64,000 nucleotides of DNA from Stomorhina lunata. Taxonomy: Eukaryota > Arthropoda > Insecta > Diptera > Rhiniidae. The stretch is from assembly GCA_933228675.1 (NCBI GenBank), contig OW121741.1, positions 136,809,149 to 136,873,148 on the forward strand. Reading direction: 5' to 3'. The position numbers were made by a program, and so were the translations under genes. Positions 1 to 12,877 of the stretch are shown one piece after another. The notes beneath the pieces were generated by a model. It did not search any database. It was not told where the DNA came from and saw only the letters and a list, made by a program, of their open reading frames with translations. How positions within the stretch are numbered: the first letter of the stretch is position 1; each line of letters starts with the position of its first letter.

Positions 1-3000
1 AAATTGAGTTTTAGTACGAATTTTGAAAATTTTTTTAGTGATCACAGATTATTGCCCAAATTGCTCTATCTCTGCTAGTTTCCAAGATAATTAAGGTTTT
101 ATATTTTTATATAAAAATTTTCAAAAAATTGAGTTTTAGTACGAATTTTGAAAATTTTTTTAGTGATCACAGATTATTGCCCAAATTGCTCTATCTCTGC
201 TAGTTTCCAAGATAATTAAGGTTTTATATTTTCATATAAAAATTTTCAAAAAATTGAGTTTTAGTACGAATTTTGAAAATTTTTTTAGTGATCACAGATT
301 ATTGCCCAAATTGCTCTATCTCTGCTAGCTTCCAAGATAATTAAGGTTTTATATTTTCATATAAAAATTTTCAAAAAATTGAGTTTTAGTACGAATTTTG
401 AAAATTTTTTTAGTGATCACAGATTATTGCCCAAATTGCTCTATCTCTGCTAGTTTCCAAGATAATTAAGGTTTTATATTTTCATATAAAAATTTTCAAA
501 AAATTGAGTTTTAGTACGAATTTTGAAAAATTTTGTAGTGATCACAGATTATTGCCCAAATTGCTCTATCTCTGCTAGCTTCCAAGATAATTAAGGTTTT
601 ATATTTTCATATAAAAATTTTCAAAAAATTGAGTTTTAGTACGAATTTTGAAAATTTTTTTAGTGATCACAGATTATTGCCCAAATTGCTCTATCTCTGC
701 TAGTTTCCAAGATAATTAAGGTTTTATATTTTCATATAAAAATTTTCAAAAAATTGAGTTTTAGTACGAATTTTGAAAATTTTTTTAGTGATCACAGATT
801 ATTGCCCAAATTGCTCTATCTCTGCTAGTTTCCAAGATAATTAAGGTTTTATATTTTCATATAAAAATTTTCAAAAAATTGAGTTTTAGTACGAATTTTG
901 AAAATTTTTTTAGTGATCACAGATTATTGTCCAAATTGCTCTATCTCTGCTAGTTTCCAAGATAATTAAGGTTTTATATTTTCATATAAAAATTTTCAAA
1001 AAATTGAGTTTTAGTACGAATTTTGAAAATTTTTTTAGTGATCACAGATTATTGCCCAAATTGCTCTATCTCTGCTAGTTTCCAAGATAATTAAGGTTTT
1101 ATATTTTCATATAAAAATTTTCAAAAAATTGAGTTTTAGTACGAATTTTGAAAATTTTTTTAGTGATCACAGATTATTGCCCAAATTGCTCTATCTCTGC
1201 TAGTTTCCAAGATAATTACGGTTTTATATTTTCATATAAAAATTTTCAAAAAATTGAGTTTAGTACGAATTTTGAAAATTTTTTTAAGTGATTACAAATT
1301 ATTGCCCAAATTGCTCTATCTCTGCTAGTTTCCAAGATAATTAAGGTATTATATTTCATATAAAAATTTTCAAAAAATTGAGTTTCAGTACGAATTTTGA
1401 AAATTTTTTTAGTGATCACAGATTATTGCCCAAATTGCTCTATCTCTGCTAGTTTCTAAGATAATTAGGGTTTTATATTTTCATATAAAAATTTTCAAAA
1501 AATTGAGTTTTAGTACGAATTTTGAAAATTTTTTTAGTGATCACAGATTATTGCCCAAATTGCTCTATCTCTGCTAGTTTCTAAGATAATTAAGGTTTTA
1601 TATTTTCATATAAAAATTTTCAAAAAATTGAGTTTTAGTACGAATTTTGAAAATTTTTTTAGTGATCACAGATTATTGCCCAAATTGCTCTATCTCTGCT
1701 AGTTTCCAAGATAATTACGGTTTTATATTTTCATATAAAAATTTCAAAAAATTGAGTTTTAGTACGAATTTTGAAAATTTTTTTAGTGATCACAGATTAT
1801 TGCCCAAATTGCTCTATCTCTGCTAGTTTCCAAGATAATTAAGGTTTTATATTTTCATATAAAAATTTTCAAAAAATTGAGTTTTAGTACGAATTTTGAA
1901 AATTTTTTTAGTGATCACAAATTATTGCCCAAATTGCTCTATCTCTGCTAGTTTCCAAGATAATTAAGGTTTTATATTTTCATATAAAAATTTTCAAAAA
2001 ATTGAGTTTTAGTACGAATTTTGAAAATTTTTTTAGTGATCACAGATTATTGCCCAAATTGCTCTATCTCTGCTAGTTTCCAAGATAATTAAGGTTTTAT
2101 ATTTTCATATAAAGTTTTTCAAAAAATTGAGTTTTAGTACGAATTTTGAAAATTTTTTTAGTGATCACAGATTATTGCCCAAATTGCTCTATCTCTGCTA
2201 GTTTCCAAGATAATTAAGGTTTTATATTTTCATATAAAAATTTTCAAAAAATTGAGTTTTAGTACGAATTTTGAAAATTTTTTTAGTGATCACAGATTAT
2301 TGCCCAAATTGCTCTATCTTTGCTAGTTTCCGAGATATATTTATATTTTCATATAAAAATTTTCAAAAAATTGAGTTTTAGTACGAATTTTGAAAATTTT
2401 TTTAGTGATCACAGATTATTGCCCAAATTGCTCTATCTCTGCTAGTTTCCAAGATAATTAAGGTTTTATATTTTCATATAAAAATTTTCAAAAAATTGAG
2501 TTTTAGTACGAATTTTGAAAATTTTTTTAGTGATCACAGATTATTGCCCAAATTGCTCTATCTCTGCTAGTTTCCAAGAAATTAAGGTTTTATATTTTCA
2601 TATAAAAATTTTCAAAAAATTGAGTTTTAGTACGAATTTTGAAAATTTTTTTAGTGATCACAGATTATTGCCCAAATTGCTCTATCTCTGCTAGTTTCCA
2701 AGATAATTAAGGTTTTATATTTTCATATAAAAATTTTCAAAAATTAAGTTTTAGTACGAATTTTGAAAATTTTTTTAGTGATCACAGATTATTGCCCAAA
2801 TTGCTCTATCTCTGCTAGTTTCCAAGATAATTAAGGTTTTATATTTTCATATAAAAATTTTCAAAAAATTGAGTTTCAGTTCGAATTTTGAAAATTTTTT
2901 TAGTGATCACAGATTATTGCCCAAATTGCTCTATCTCTGCTAGTTTCCAAGATAATTAAGGTTTTATATTTTCATATAAAAATTTTCAAAAAATTGAGTT

Positions 3001-6000
3001 TTAGTTCGAATTTTGAAAATTTTTTTAGTGATCACAGATTATTGCCCAAATTGCTCTATCTCTGCTAGTTTCCAAGATAATTAAGGTTTTATATTTTCAT
3101 ATAAAAATTTTCAAAAAATTGAGTTTTAGTACGAATTTTGAAAATTTTCTTAGTGATCACAGATTATTGCCCAAATTGCTCTATCTCTGCTAGTTTCCAA
3201 GATAATTAAGGTTTTATATTTTCATATAAAAATTTTCAAAAAATTGAGTTTTAGTACGAATTTTGAAAATTTTTTTAGTGATCACAGATTATTGCCCAAA
3301 TTGCTCTATCTCTGCTAGTTTCCAAGATAATTAAGGTTTTATATTTTCATATAAAAATTTTCAAAAAATTGAGTTTTAGTACGAATTTTGAAAATTTTTT
3401 TAGTGATCACAGATTATTGCCCAAATTGCTCTATCTCTGCTAGTTTCCAAGATAATTAAGGTATTATATTTTCATATAAAAATTTTCAAAAAATTGAGTT
3501 TCAGTACGAATTTTGAAATTTTTTTAGTGATCAGAGATTATTGCCCAAATTGCTCTATCTCTGCTAGTTTCTAAGATAATTAAGGTTTTATATTTTCATA
3601 TAAAAATTTTCAAAAATTGAGTTTTAGTACGAATTTTGAAAATTTTTTTAGTGATCACAGATTATTGCCCAAATTGCTCTATCTCTGCTAGTTTCCAAGA
3701 TAATTAAGGTTTTATATTTTCATATAAAAATTTTCAAAAAATTGAGTTTTAGTACGAATTTTGAAAATTTTTTTAGTGATCACAGATTATTGCCCAAATT
3801 GCTCTATCTCTGCTAGTTTCCAAGATAATTAAGGTTTTATATTTTCATATAAAAATTTTCAAAAAATTGAGTTTTAGTACGAATTTTGAAAATTTTTTTA
3901 GTGATCACAGATTATTGCCCAAATTGCTCTATCTCTGCTAGTTTCCAAGATAATTAAGGTTTTATATTTTCATATAAAAATTTTCAAAAAATTGAGTTTT
4001 AGTACGAATTTTGAAAATTTTTTTAGTGATCACAGATTATTGCCCAAATTGCTCTATCTCTGCTAGTTTCTAAGATAATTAAGGTTTTATATTTTCATAT
4101 AAAAATTTTCAAAAAATTGAGTTTTAGTACGAATTTTGAAAATTTTTTTAGTGATCACAGATTATTGCCCAAATTGCTCTATCTCTGCTAGTTTCCAAGA
4201 TAATTAATGTTTTATATTTTCATATAAAAATTTTCAAAAAATTGAGTTTTAGTACGAATTTTGAAAATTTTTTTAGTGATCACAGATTATTGCCCAAATT
4301 GCTCTATCTCTGCTAGTTTCCAAGATAATTAAGGTTTTATATTTTCATATAAAAATTTTCAAAAAATTGAGTTTTAGTACGAATTTTGAAAATTTTTTTA
4401 GTGATCACAGATTATTGCCCAAATTGCTCTATCTCTGCTAGTTTCCAAGATAATTAAGGTTTTATATTTTCATATAAAAATTTTCAAAAAATTGAGTTTT
4501 AGTACGAATTTTGAAAATTTTTTTAGTGATCACAGATTATTGCCCAAATTGCTCTATCTCTGCTAGTTTCCAAGATAATTAAGGTTTTATATTTTCATAT
4601 AAAAATTTTCAAAAAATTGAGTTTTAGTTCGAATTTTGAAGATTTTTTTAGTGATCACAGATTATTGCCCAAATTGCTCTATCTCTGCTAGTTTCCAAGA
4701 TAATTAAGGTTTTATATTTTCATATAAAAATTTTCAAAAAATTGAGTTTTAGTTCGAATTTTGAAAATTGTTTTAGTGATCACAGATTATTGCCCAAATT
4801 GCTCTATCTCTGCTAGTTTCCAAGATAATTAAGGTTTTATATTTTCATATAAAAATTTTCAAAAAATTGAGTTTTAGTACGAATTTTGAAAATTTTTTTA
4901 GTGATCACAGATTATTGCCCAAATTGCTCTATCTCTGCTAGTTTCCAAGATAATTAAGGTTTTATATTTTTATATACAAATTTTCAAAAAATTGAGTTTT
5001 AGTACGAATTTTGAAAATTTTTTTAGTGATCACAGATTATTGCCCAAATTGCTCTATCTCTGCTAGTTTCCAAGATAATTAAGGTTTTATATTTTCATAT
5101 AAAAATTTTCAAAAAATTGAGTTTTAGTACGAATTTTGAAAATTTTTTTAGTGATCACAAATTATTGCCCAAATTGCTCTATCTCTGCTAGTTTCCAAGA
5201 TAATTAAGGTATTATATTTTCATATAAAAATTTTCAAAAAATTGAGTTTTAGTACGAATTTTGAAAATTTTTTTAGTGATCACAGATTATTGCCCAAATT
5301 GCTCTATCTCTGCTAGTTTCCAAGATAATTAAGGTTTTATATTTTCATATAAAAATTTTCAAAAAATTGAGTTTTAGTTCGAATTTTGAAAATTTTTTTA
5401 GTGATCACAGATTATTGCCCAAATTGCTCTATCTCTGCTAGTTTCCAAGATAATTAAGGTTTTATATTTTCATATAAAAATTTTCAAAAAATTGAGTTTT
5501 AGTACGAATTTTGAAAATTTTTTTAGTGATCACAGATTATTGCCCAAATTGCTCTATCTCTGCTAGTTTCCAAGATAATTAAGGTTTTATATTTTCATAT
5601 AAAAGTTTTCAAAAAATTGAGTTTTACGAATTTTGAAAATTTTTTTAGTGATCACAGATTATTGCCCAAATTGCTCTATCTCTGCTAGATTCCAAGATAA
5701 TTAAGGTATTATATTTTCATATAAAAATTTTCAAAAAAATGAGTTTTAGTACGAATTTTGAAAATTTCTTTAGTGATCACAGATTATTGCCCAAATTGCT
5801 CTATCTCTGCTAGTTTCCAAGATAATTAAGGTTTTATATTTTCATATAAAAATTTTCAAAAAATTGAGTTTTAGTACGAATTTTGAAAATTTTTTTAGTG
5901 ATCACAGATTATTGCCCAAATTGCTCTATCTCTGCTAGTTTCCAAGATAATTAAGGTTTTATATTTTCATATAAAAATTTTCAAAAAATTGAGTTTAAGT

Positions 6001-6373
6001 ACGAATTTTGAAAATTTTTTTAGTGATCACAGATTATTGCCCAAATTGCTCTATCTCTGCTAGTTTCCAAGATAATTAAGGTTTTATATTTTCATATAAA
6101 AATTTTCAAAAAATTGAGTTTTAGTACGAATTTTGAAAATTTTTTTAGTGATCACAGATTATTGCCCAAATTGCTCTATCTCTGCTAGTTTCCAAGATAA
6201 TTAAGGTGTTATATTTTCATATAAAAATTTTCAAAAAATTGAGTTTTAGTACGAATTTTGAAAAAATTTTTAGTGATCACAGATTATTGCCATAATTGCT
6301 CTATCTTCTTTAGTTTCCAAGGAAATTGAAGTTTTATATTTTCACATAAAAATTTTCAAAAAAAACTAAGTTT
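1..6373. repeat. 125-bp satellite DNA array
   Basis: Head-to-tail tandem array with a period of 125 bp; the same TTGAG word falls at 4, 129 and 254. About 51 monomers are present. Each contains the landmarks GTTTTAGTACGAATTTTG, the palindromic AGTGATCAC, TTGCCCAAATTGCTC and TAAGGTTTTATATTTTC in that order. Monomers are very similar, with scattered single-base variants (agTTcg for agTAcg; ggtAtt for ggtTtt; ttcTaag for ttcCaag) and a few short deletions, for example near 2330. The array runs off the left edge of the window. The last monomer (from about 6250) is clearly more diverged, as expected at an array edge. No coding potential is seen. Confidence 0.98.
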
Positions 6374-7402
6374 TAGAAATGTCTTCCTATCGTCAACTTT
6401 TCTATAGAAATGTCTTCCTATCGTCAACTTTTCTATGGAAATGTCTTCCTTTCTAAAACTTTTCTATAGAAATGTCTTCCTGTTTTTAACTTTTTTATAG
6501 AAATGTCTTTCTATCGTCAATTTTTCTATAGAAATGTCTTCCTATCGTCAACTTTTCTATAGAAATGTCTTCCTATCGTTAACGTTTCCATAGAAATGTC
6601 TTCCTATCGTCAACTTTTCTATAGAAGTGTCTTACTATCGTAAACTTTTCCATAGAATTGTCTTTTTTCTATAGAAATGTCTTCCTATCATCAACTTTTC
6701 TATAGAAATGTCTTCCTTTAGTCAACTTTTCTATAGAAATGTCTTCCTATCGTCAAATTTTCTATAGAAATGTTTTCCTATCGTCAACTTTTCTATAGAA
6801 ATGTCTTCCTATCGTCAAATTTTCTATAGAAATGTTTTCCTATCGTCAACTTTTCTACAGAAATGTCTTCCTATCGTCAACTTTTTTATAGAAATGTCTT
6901 CCTATCTTCAACTTTTCTATAAAAATGTCTTCCTGTCGTCAACTTTTCTATAGGAAAGTCTTCCGATCTTCAACTTTTCTATAGGAAAGTCTTCCTATCG
7001 TCAACTTTTCTATAGGAAAGTCTTCCTATCGTCAACTTTTCTATAGGAAAGTCTTCCTATCGTCAACTTTTCTATAGAATTGTCTTCTCCGTCAACGTTT
7101 CCATTGAAATGTCATCGTATCGCCAACTTTTTTATAGAAATGTCTTCTTATCGTCAAGTCTTCTATAAAAATGTCTTCCTATTGTCATTTTTTCTATAGA
7201 AATATCTTCCTATCATCAACTTTTCCATAGAAATATCTTCCAATTATCAACTTTTCTATAAAAATGTCTTCATATCGTCAACTTTTCTATAGAAATATAT
7301 TCCTATCGTCAACTTTGTTTTCTATAGAAATGTGTGTCTATCGATAACTTTTCTATTGAAATTTCTTTCTATTGCCTACTTTTTAAAGAAATATCTTTCT
7401 GT
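6374..7402 (+). repeat. 31-bp minisatellite array (31-mer family, array 1)
   Basis: About 33 tandem copies of a 31-bp unit. Its plus-strand landmarks are AAATGTCTTCCTATCG followed by TCAACTTTTCTATAG. Copies decay towards 7300-7400. The same unit forms the arrays at 54356-55965, 56785-57845 and 59425-60885. The array starts inside a 125-bp satellite monomer. Confidence 0.95.
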
Positions 7403-8675
7403 TGTGTGTTTTTTTTTTGTTGTGCACTGTAATCCTTTGGTTGCGTATGATGAATATTAAATCTTAAACTCAATTAAAAATAATCATACGCTCCTATTAC
7501 ACAATCGGGTATAATTGGCCATACAGAAAACCAAAACTATTTAACAGATTTTAGTCCATATCAAGTAGAATACTTAATTTTCACACAATCACTGTTGACT
7601 CCAAAGTACTTTTAAAATTTGCTATTTGACGCATAAATTCTTGTTTACGGCTCTTTTAAGTTTTGTAAGTGTTGAAGTTTGTCGTTAGATCTTTTTTTGT
7701 TTTTGTTAGATGTTTATGTTTTAGCTGTTTGACATTGTAGTAGTCTTTGTTTTTGCTGCTGTTAGTTTTCCTTTTAAAACGTTGTTATGTTTGTCCAATG
7801 TCGACTATTGTAGTTTTTTTTCTTGTCGTACTGGCTGCTTAAAGCGAGCGTGTAAATTGCGTTTATCTTGGTGTTACTTGCAACATAGTAGTAGTAGTAG
7901 TAGTAGTAGTGTCCTCTCTTGGGGTGTTTTGTGCTTTTTGAAAACGTTTTTCTTGTTTTCTGTTTGGTATTTTTCTACTTTCTTTTATGAAATATATTTT
8001 TTTGTTGTATTTTTAGAAACTCAAGCACACTCTTGCTTTACTCCACAGCATGTGGCAACAACATTTTTATAGTGTTTTGTTGTGGTTTCAAGTGTAAAGT
8101 TGACCACAAACATCATTTATGGTTGTCAGTTGTTGCTGTTGCTCCTCTTTCTTCCTTAGAGTTCATATGAATAGTCCGTTCTGTTAGTGTGAGTCCTAAC
8201 ACTTGTTTGTCCAAGAGAGTGTGTGTAAGTGTTTCTATATATAAGAGTGCCTTGGTAGTGGACCTATAATAGAGAAAGAACTTAGTAGGCATATGCTTAA
8301 ATGTATGTGTGAAAAAAAAGATAAATTATTTTAATCATAATGTTCATGTCTTTGTTATCTTCATACAATTTTTAAAACATTTAGTTTTTATGTTTTGAAT
8401 TTGTAATACTCTATTTTGTTTATTATTTAAGACCATAATCCTTATGAATACAATTTGGTATTTAAAATTTTTCTAGGCCTTAAAAATGGAAAAAGATAAA
8501 GCGAAGAAAAGGATAATTAAAGTCTAATAAAATTTTCTTTTAAAGAAGGAATTTATACAAAAGATCGATTAAAAATACATTTACAATTTCAGACATTTGT
8601 TTAACATTTTTTTAAGACAATAACCTTAAATATATACTTCTTAAGCCTTTTTCTATTTAAACCAAAATTATATTC
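7403..8675. other. AT-rich intergenic DNA with a trinucleotide microsatellite
   Basis: No gene is supported. A (TAG)n/(AGT)n run of about eight units lies at 7885-7910. The only open frame here (7782-8072) owes part of its length to the microsatellite, giving a poly-serine run, and has no recognisable domain. Confidence 0.7.
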
Positions 8676-9502
8676 TTTTTATACCCTTCACCACCATAGG
8701 TGGAAAGGGTATTATAAGTTTGTGCTGATGTATGTAACGCATAGAAATATTTGTCTTAGACCCACCTTTTAGTATACTAGTAGGTTTAGAATCACTTTCT
8801 GAGTCGATTTAGCGATGTCAGTCCGTCCGTCTGGTCGGCTGTCTGCCTTGACCCCCATGTAAACCTTGTAATCAAACTACAGGTCGCAATTCTAAAGATA
8901 ATTTGATGAAATTTAGCACAGATCATTTTTTTTTGATAATGGGACCATGGCCATTAAAATTCGTCAAAATTGGTCCATTATTTATGGTACCTCCCATAGG
9001 TCTCACTTCCCGGAACTGATATATTGGCCACAAATATCAATATTTTATCATGAACTTTGAAACAAATACTGTTTATGTAAATATAAATCACTGTTAAAAA
9101 TTTTGTTGAAATCGGTCCACATTTGACCATAGCTCCCATACAAACTCTTTTGTCAGAACGCACTTAATGAGACAAAAATCACAAAAACGCTCGTAAATCT
9201 GAAGATAATGAGAATTTATTGTTTATTTTTTGCATACATAATTTTTGTAACAACTGAAATCAATTTGCCAAATTTCGAGATAATCGGTCCACATTTGACC
9301 CTAGCTCGTATAAGTCCAAAATGCTCATATAAGTCTAAATGACGAAAACAGCTTAAATATATAAGTTTTGAGAAAATGTTTGTTTGATGGCAAAATTTAG
9401 CAAATATTTGTCTTTATACAGGAAAAAGAACACCTTTGACCTTAGTGGTGAAGGGTATCGTGTAATCGGGCTTAACCGACTATAGCACTTTCTTACTTGT
9501 TT
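8676..9502 (+). mobile_element. INE-1/DINE-1-like non-autonomous element, copy 1
   Basis: Near full-length copy of the dominant dispersed repeat of this window. The left end has an imperfect hairpin starting ATACCCTTCACCACC. It is followed by TTTGTGCTGATGTATGTAACGC and then a GAGTCGATTTAGCGATGTC plus CCGTCCGTC block. The right end has GTGGTGAAGGGTATCG, a TCGGGCTTGACCGA-type hairpin and CTTTCTTACTTGTTT. Drosophila INE-1/DINE-1 has the same order of landmarks: a TATACCC hairpin, the GAGTCGAT...CCGTCCGTC block, and a terminal hairpin followed by CTTGTTT. No coding region is seen. Assignment to the Helitron-associated class is inference from this resemblance. Confidence 0.7.
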
Positions 9503-10486
9503 ATAAAACGAAATTTTTAAAATTAAAAAACTTTTTAGCCGCAAATATTTTGTGTCTTTTAATTTTCCCCTGCCCTTAAAAACACATCGAAATTTTCATC
9601 AGACTTGTGTTTCTTAGATAAACCTTTGTTTTCTAAAAAAAAGAAAGAAACTGCATAAAACTTTGAGTCATTAGGATAGAAACGACGGTCATTAGTGACA
9701 TTACCATCGTCTCATTTACTGTCTCTTGTTCTAAACTTGTGGGTGTATTCACAATTATCCTTGAGTTTAACTTGTTTTTTTACACATTTAAACCTTTTAC
9801 TCCCATACTTTTAAAAAAATATTTAAATTCAAAGCCACCTAGAGCCAGGCACATAATCATTTTCTTTTGTATATAAAATTTACGAAAAACATATAAAACT
9901 ATCGTCTCCTTCATACCTATCAGAGCAGTTTCATTAGAATGGTTTAGTCCTAAAATAGTTTCATTAGTTTTGTTCAAAAAATTGTTTGACACTTCCATTG
10001 CCATCAACATCCCCATCACCATCAACCCACACAAGTTTTTCTATTATTGCGATTATTTTGAAAACTTTTTTCACTTGAAGTTTTTATTAGAACTCTTTAA
10101 ATAAGTTATGGCACATTAGCGGTCATATATAAAAACGTAATGACTCGAATTAGAAGCCATAACCACATAAAAAGGTTAACACTAGCCATTTAGATTTCTT
10201 TTTATTATTCCCAAAATTTTTGGAAAAGTTTTTGAAAATATTTGTTTTTTTGTCAAATTTTGTTTGACTATGATTGTAATTTATTTTAGCTATAATTTGG
10301 AATTATGAAGGATTTTTGGGGTTGCAATAAAAATACCACAAGCATTTATGTTAATTTGTATTTAAATTGGGAATAAATATTTTTGAAACCTAAAATGGAG
10401 CTTTCGCTTAAAATTTTATATAGAACGAAAGCATGATAATTACAATTAAATGCTCGTAGGATATTATAGAAATAAATATAGCAGTT
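9503..10486. other. AT-rich intergenic DNA
   Basis: No gene, RNA or clear repeat is recognised. An 84-codon minus-strand frame at 9780-10034 shows no domain and no splice or promoter context. Confidence 0.6.
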
Positions 10487-10670
10487 ATGAACCTCCGTGT
10501 TATAGCAACTTAGTCATCCGCCTAGCATGCCGGAGGTCCCAGGTTCGATCCCTGGCCAGACCCACTTGAAAAAAATTAAAATTAAAAAAAAAGCGGTTCA
10601 CCTCATAACTCAGCTAGCCACTAGTTATTGAGTATTTGGCTATGTAAAACTTCTCTAACGAATGCATTTT
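10487..10670 (+). mobile_element. tRNA-derived SINE-like fragment
   Basis: Contains a perfect tRNA T-arm: a CCAGG/CCTGG stem at 10539-10543 and 10551-10555 around a TTCGATC loop, which doubles as a Pol III B-box (GGTTCGATCCC). It is followed by CCAGACCCA like a tRNA acceptor 3' strand, then A-rich sequence and an unrelated body (GCGGTTCACCTCATAACTC). The 5' half no longer folds as a tRNA. The combination suggests a tRNA-derived SINE rather than a functional tRNA. Limits are approximate. Confidence 0.5.
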
Positions 10671-10686
10671 TTTTTTATCTCAAGTG

Positions 10687-11300
10687 TTTTTCAACGGAAT
10701 ATTATGACACTAGGTCTAAAAGTTTAGTTCTGAAAATTTAAGCCAAATCGGACAACGTTCTATGGTCGTGCATCGGTTCCATTTGTCTGTTTAAACACAC
10801 TGGTGAGTAAATTCTAAATTTGTAATATTTGCAAAACAAAATTTTCGCAAAATTAAAAGGATGACTTTTGAAACCGACCTGAGAAAAATGTACAATTTTC
10901 CGACATGAAATAAAATAAGAAAATTTGATTATATTTAAACAAAACTCAACTATTCAATACCAACGCGTCTTTTAATGATAAATAATGTCTAACTTTGAAA
11001 TTTCTTTATTTACAACATAATATTTTTGGTGCATATCCTTAGGCGCGTTTTCAGGGAAATGCATTTTCAGGGGAAAAATGGAATAACTCCAAAAACACTT
11101 CATGGATTTTTGTTTTTGACTATTTGAAATAAAGCTGTGCTAGTTTTCTTTAATATTCCATTATTTTTTCTTGTAAAAATTTTTTTATTTTTGGTTGAAA
11201 TTCTCAAAAATAAAAAATAACCCATTTTTCACCAAACACGTGGGCTCCAATTTTCAAAACTAAACTTTTAGACCTATTGTTACAATATTCCGTTGAAAAA
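10687..11300. mobile_element. Terminal-inverted-repeat element (family TTTTTCAACGG)
   Basis: About 51-bp inverted termini at 10687-10737 and 11250-11300, both starting TTTTTCAACGGAATATT and including GGTCTAAAAGTTTAGTT, with about four mismatches. Element length is ~614 bp with no coding capacity. The internal landmark GGTGCATATCC...GGCGCG near 11031 recurs in reverse orientation in the related fragment at 25981-26247. Flanking target duplications are not clear. Confidence 0.7.
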
Positions 11301-11837
11301 GTTATAAAATTTGAAAAATCATTTTCTTTCATACAAAAAATTGTAACCCTAATGCGCGCGTTGCTGCTGCACCAATTCAAATACATTTGAAGCAAAGAAA
11401 TTACTGAAATATCCAATTAATTTTGAATCATTTTATTAATTCAATTCATTTTGATTAGTGTTCAATGGCGCCATCTGGTGAAAATTAGTCGCACCAACTT
11501 AGAAACCTTCGTCGGCTCATGTACAATAACATTGATTATGATCATTACATAATCAAATGCTATGCATAGTTTACGGCTCAATTAATTTTGTATAATTCTC
11601 AGTGGTGTCATCTATGAACAATAAAAGTTTTAACTAAGAAGAAAATAATTATAAAATATAAAAAAGAATGTCTTGAAGGACCAAAAAGTTAGCAAAATTT
11701 TAAAATATTGAAAATTTTGTATAACATAATAGTTAAATAAAATAGCTTAGACGACTTAATTAATGGGTATCGAGCACGAAGGACCATAAACAAATTTTGT
11801 TTTACATTTGCATTATCTTTAATTCGCGGAGTCAAAG
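11301..11837. other. AT-rich intergenic DNA with dispersed short motifs
   Basis: No gene. Contains a GGCGCCATCTGGTG motif near 11466 and the GAAGGACCA motif near 11674 and 11779; both recur across the window as dispersed relic words. Confidence 0.5.
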
Positions 11838-12213
11838 CAGGGACCAAACTACAGCATTCGATATCGATCGAAAACTCTGACTTTAAAGCGAATATTGTGA
11901 AGTATACTTTAGGGATGTTCAAAGTTTATTGAAATTTGGTATCCATTTTGATTAGTTTTTAAAAACATAAAGTTCAATTAAAACTATTTTACTATTGTTA
12001 AATTTTTAATTTTGATTATCCTTAAAGTATGCTATAAAAATGTTTTAAAAATATCTAAGATTCCGATCGAAATCGAATGCCGTAATTTGGCTACCAAATT
12101 TCAGTAAACTTTTTGCATCGAAGTAACTTTGTACATCGCTTAAGTATACTTCACAACATTTGCTGAAAAGTCTGAGTTTTCGATCGATATCGAATGCGCT
12201 AATTTGGCCCTTG
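11838..12213. mobile_element. CGATATCG inverted-repeat MITE, compound copy
   Basis: Left terminus near 11838 reads CAGGGACC, then GCATTCGATATCGATCGAAA. The opposite terminus at about 12060-12096 is its imperfect complement (GATCGAAATCGAATGCCG, then TAATTTGG). Immediately after it comes a second left half in inverted orientation (about 12098-12213). The copy is therefore full element plus inverted half. The family recurs at 40518, 42786, 44186 and 48905. No coding region. Confidence 0.65.
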
Positions 12214-12590
12214 GTTAGTTTTATTTAAACTTCTTGAAATATGCAATACAAAACTTAAAAAATAAAAAAATAAAGGTGGTGAAAAGGTGAGGTAAAGCCA
12301 TATCAAGTCTATTTGAAAAACAGTGAAATTGCGCCATCTGTAGTTAGGTAGAATTGGAATCTTATGGAATAAAGTGTATTATGCTTGCGTCAAGTTATGG
12401 AAGTCTATATAAACAAAATCTGTTGCATACTTCTAGGATTATTCAATATGCATAAAATATGTTGCATACATTTAGGATTATCCAATAATTTTTTTAGCAA
12501 TTTAGTTAATTTGGTCGTACGTTAATAGATTTATGTATATATTAATACTTGTATTTATATATATATTTTTAACTTTTATTTCAAGACAAG
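12214..12590. other. AT-rich intergenic DNA
   Basis: No gene. A ~33-bp word containing GTTGCATAC and AGGATTAT is repeated about 41 bp apart (12415-12447 and 12456-12488). A GCGCCATCTG word lies near 12333. Confidence 0.5.
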
Positions 12591-12877
12591 AAAGCCAACA
12601 TCAAACACGCAATAGATCATTAATATTTAGACAATATAGGGCGATGTAGGGGATGTTGAATGCCAGGTAACGTTTCTGATTGGTCTTAACTTGGTAAGCC
12701 CATACTTATCTTGGTTATCCCTCATCTCAACCGTGGACACTGAACTCCTTGTGGTATCACCCGGGTAACTACGTTAACACCCGTTAGTGCAGTTAGCTAA
12801 CATGTGCCGCGAGTTATACCATAAGAACGATAGAAACTATGGGTTAGGTTTTCGGGCTAGTAACTCATTCCTAGAAA
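12591..12877 (+). repeat. Dispersed repeat (GATGTAGGGGATGTTG family), left part
   Basis: Shares GGGCGATGTAGGGGATGTTG, GTGGTATCACCC, ACTACGTTAACACC and GGGTTAGG...GCTAGTAACT with the copies at 16131-17195. It is cut at about 12877 by the INE-like element and resumes at about 14518. Confidence 0.7.

Noticed and set aside
7782..8072. 96-codon plus-strand frame with a serine run
   Set aside because: The run is a (TAG)n microsatellite read in one frame; the rest is low-complexity Phe/Leu/Cys from T-rich DNA.
10501..10560. Functional tRNA gene
   Set aside because: The T-arm is perfect, but no matching acceptor 5' strand, D-arm or seven-base anticodon loop can be folded; a SINE-like derivative fits better.
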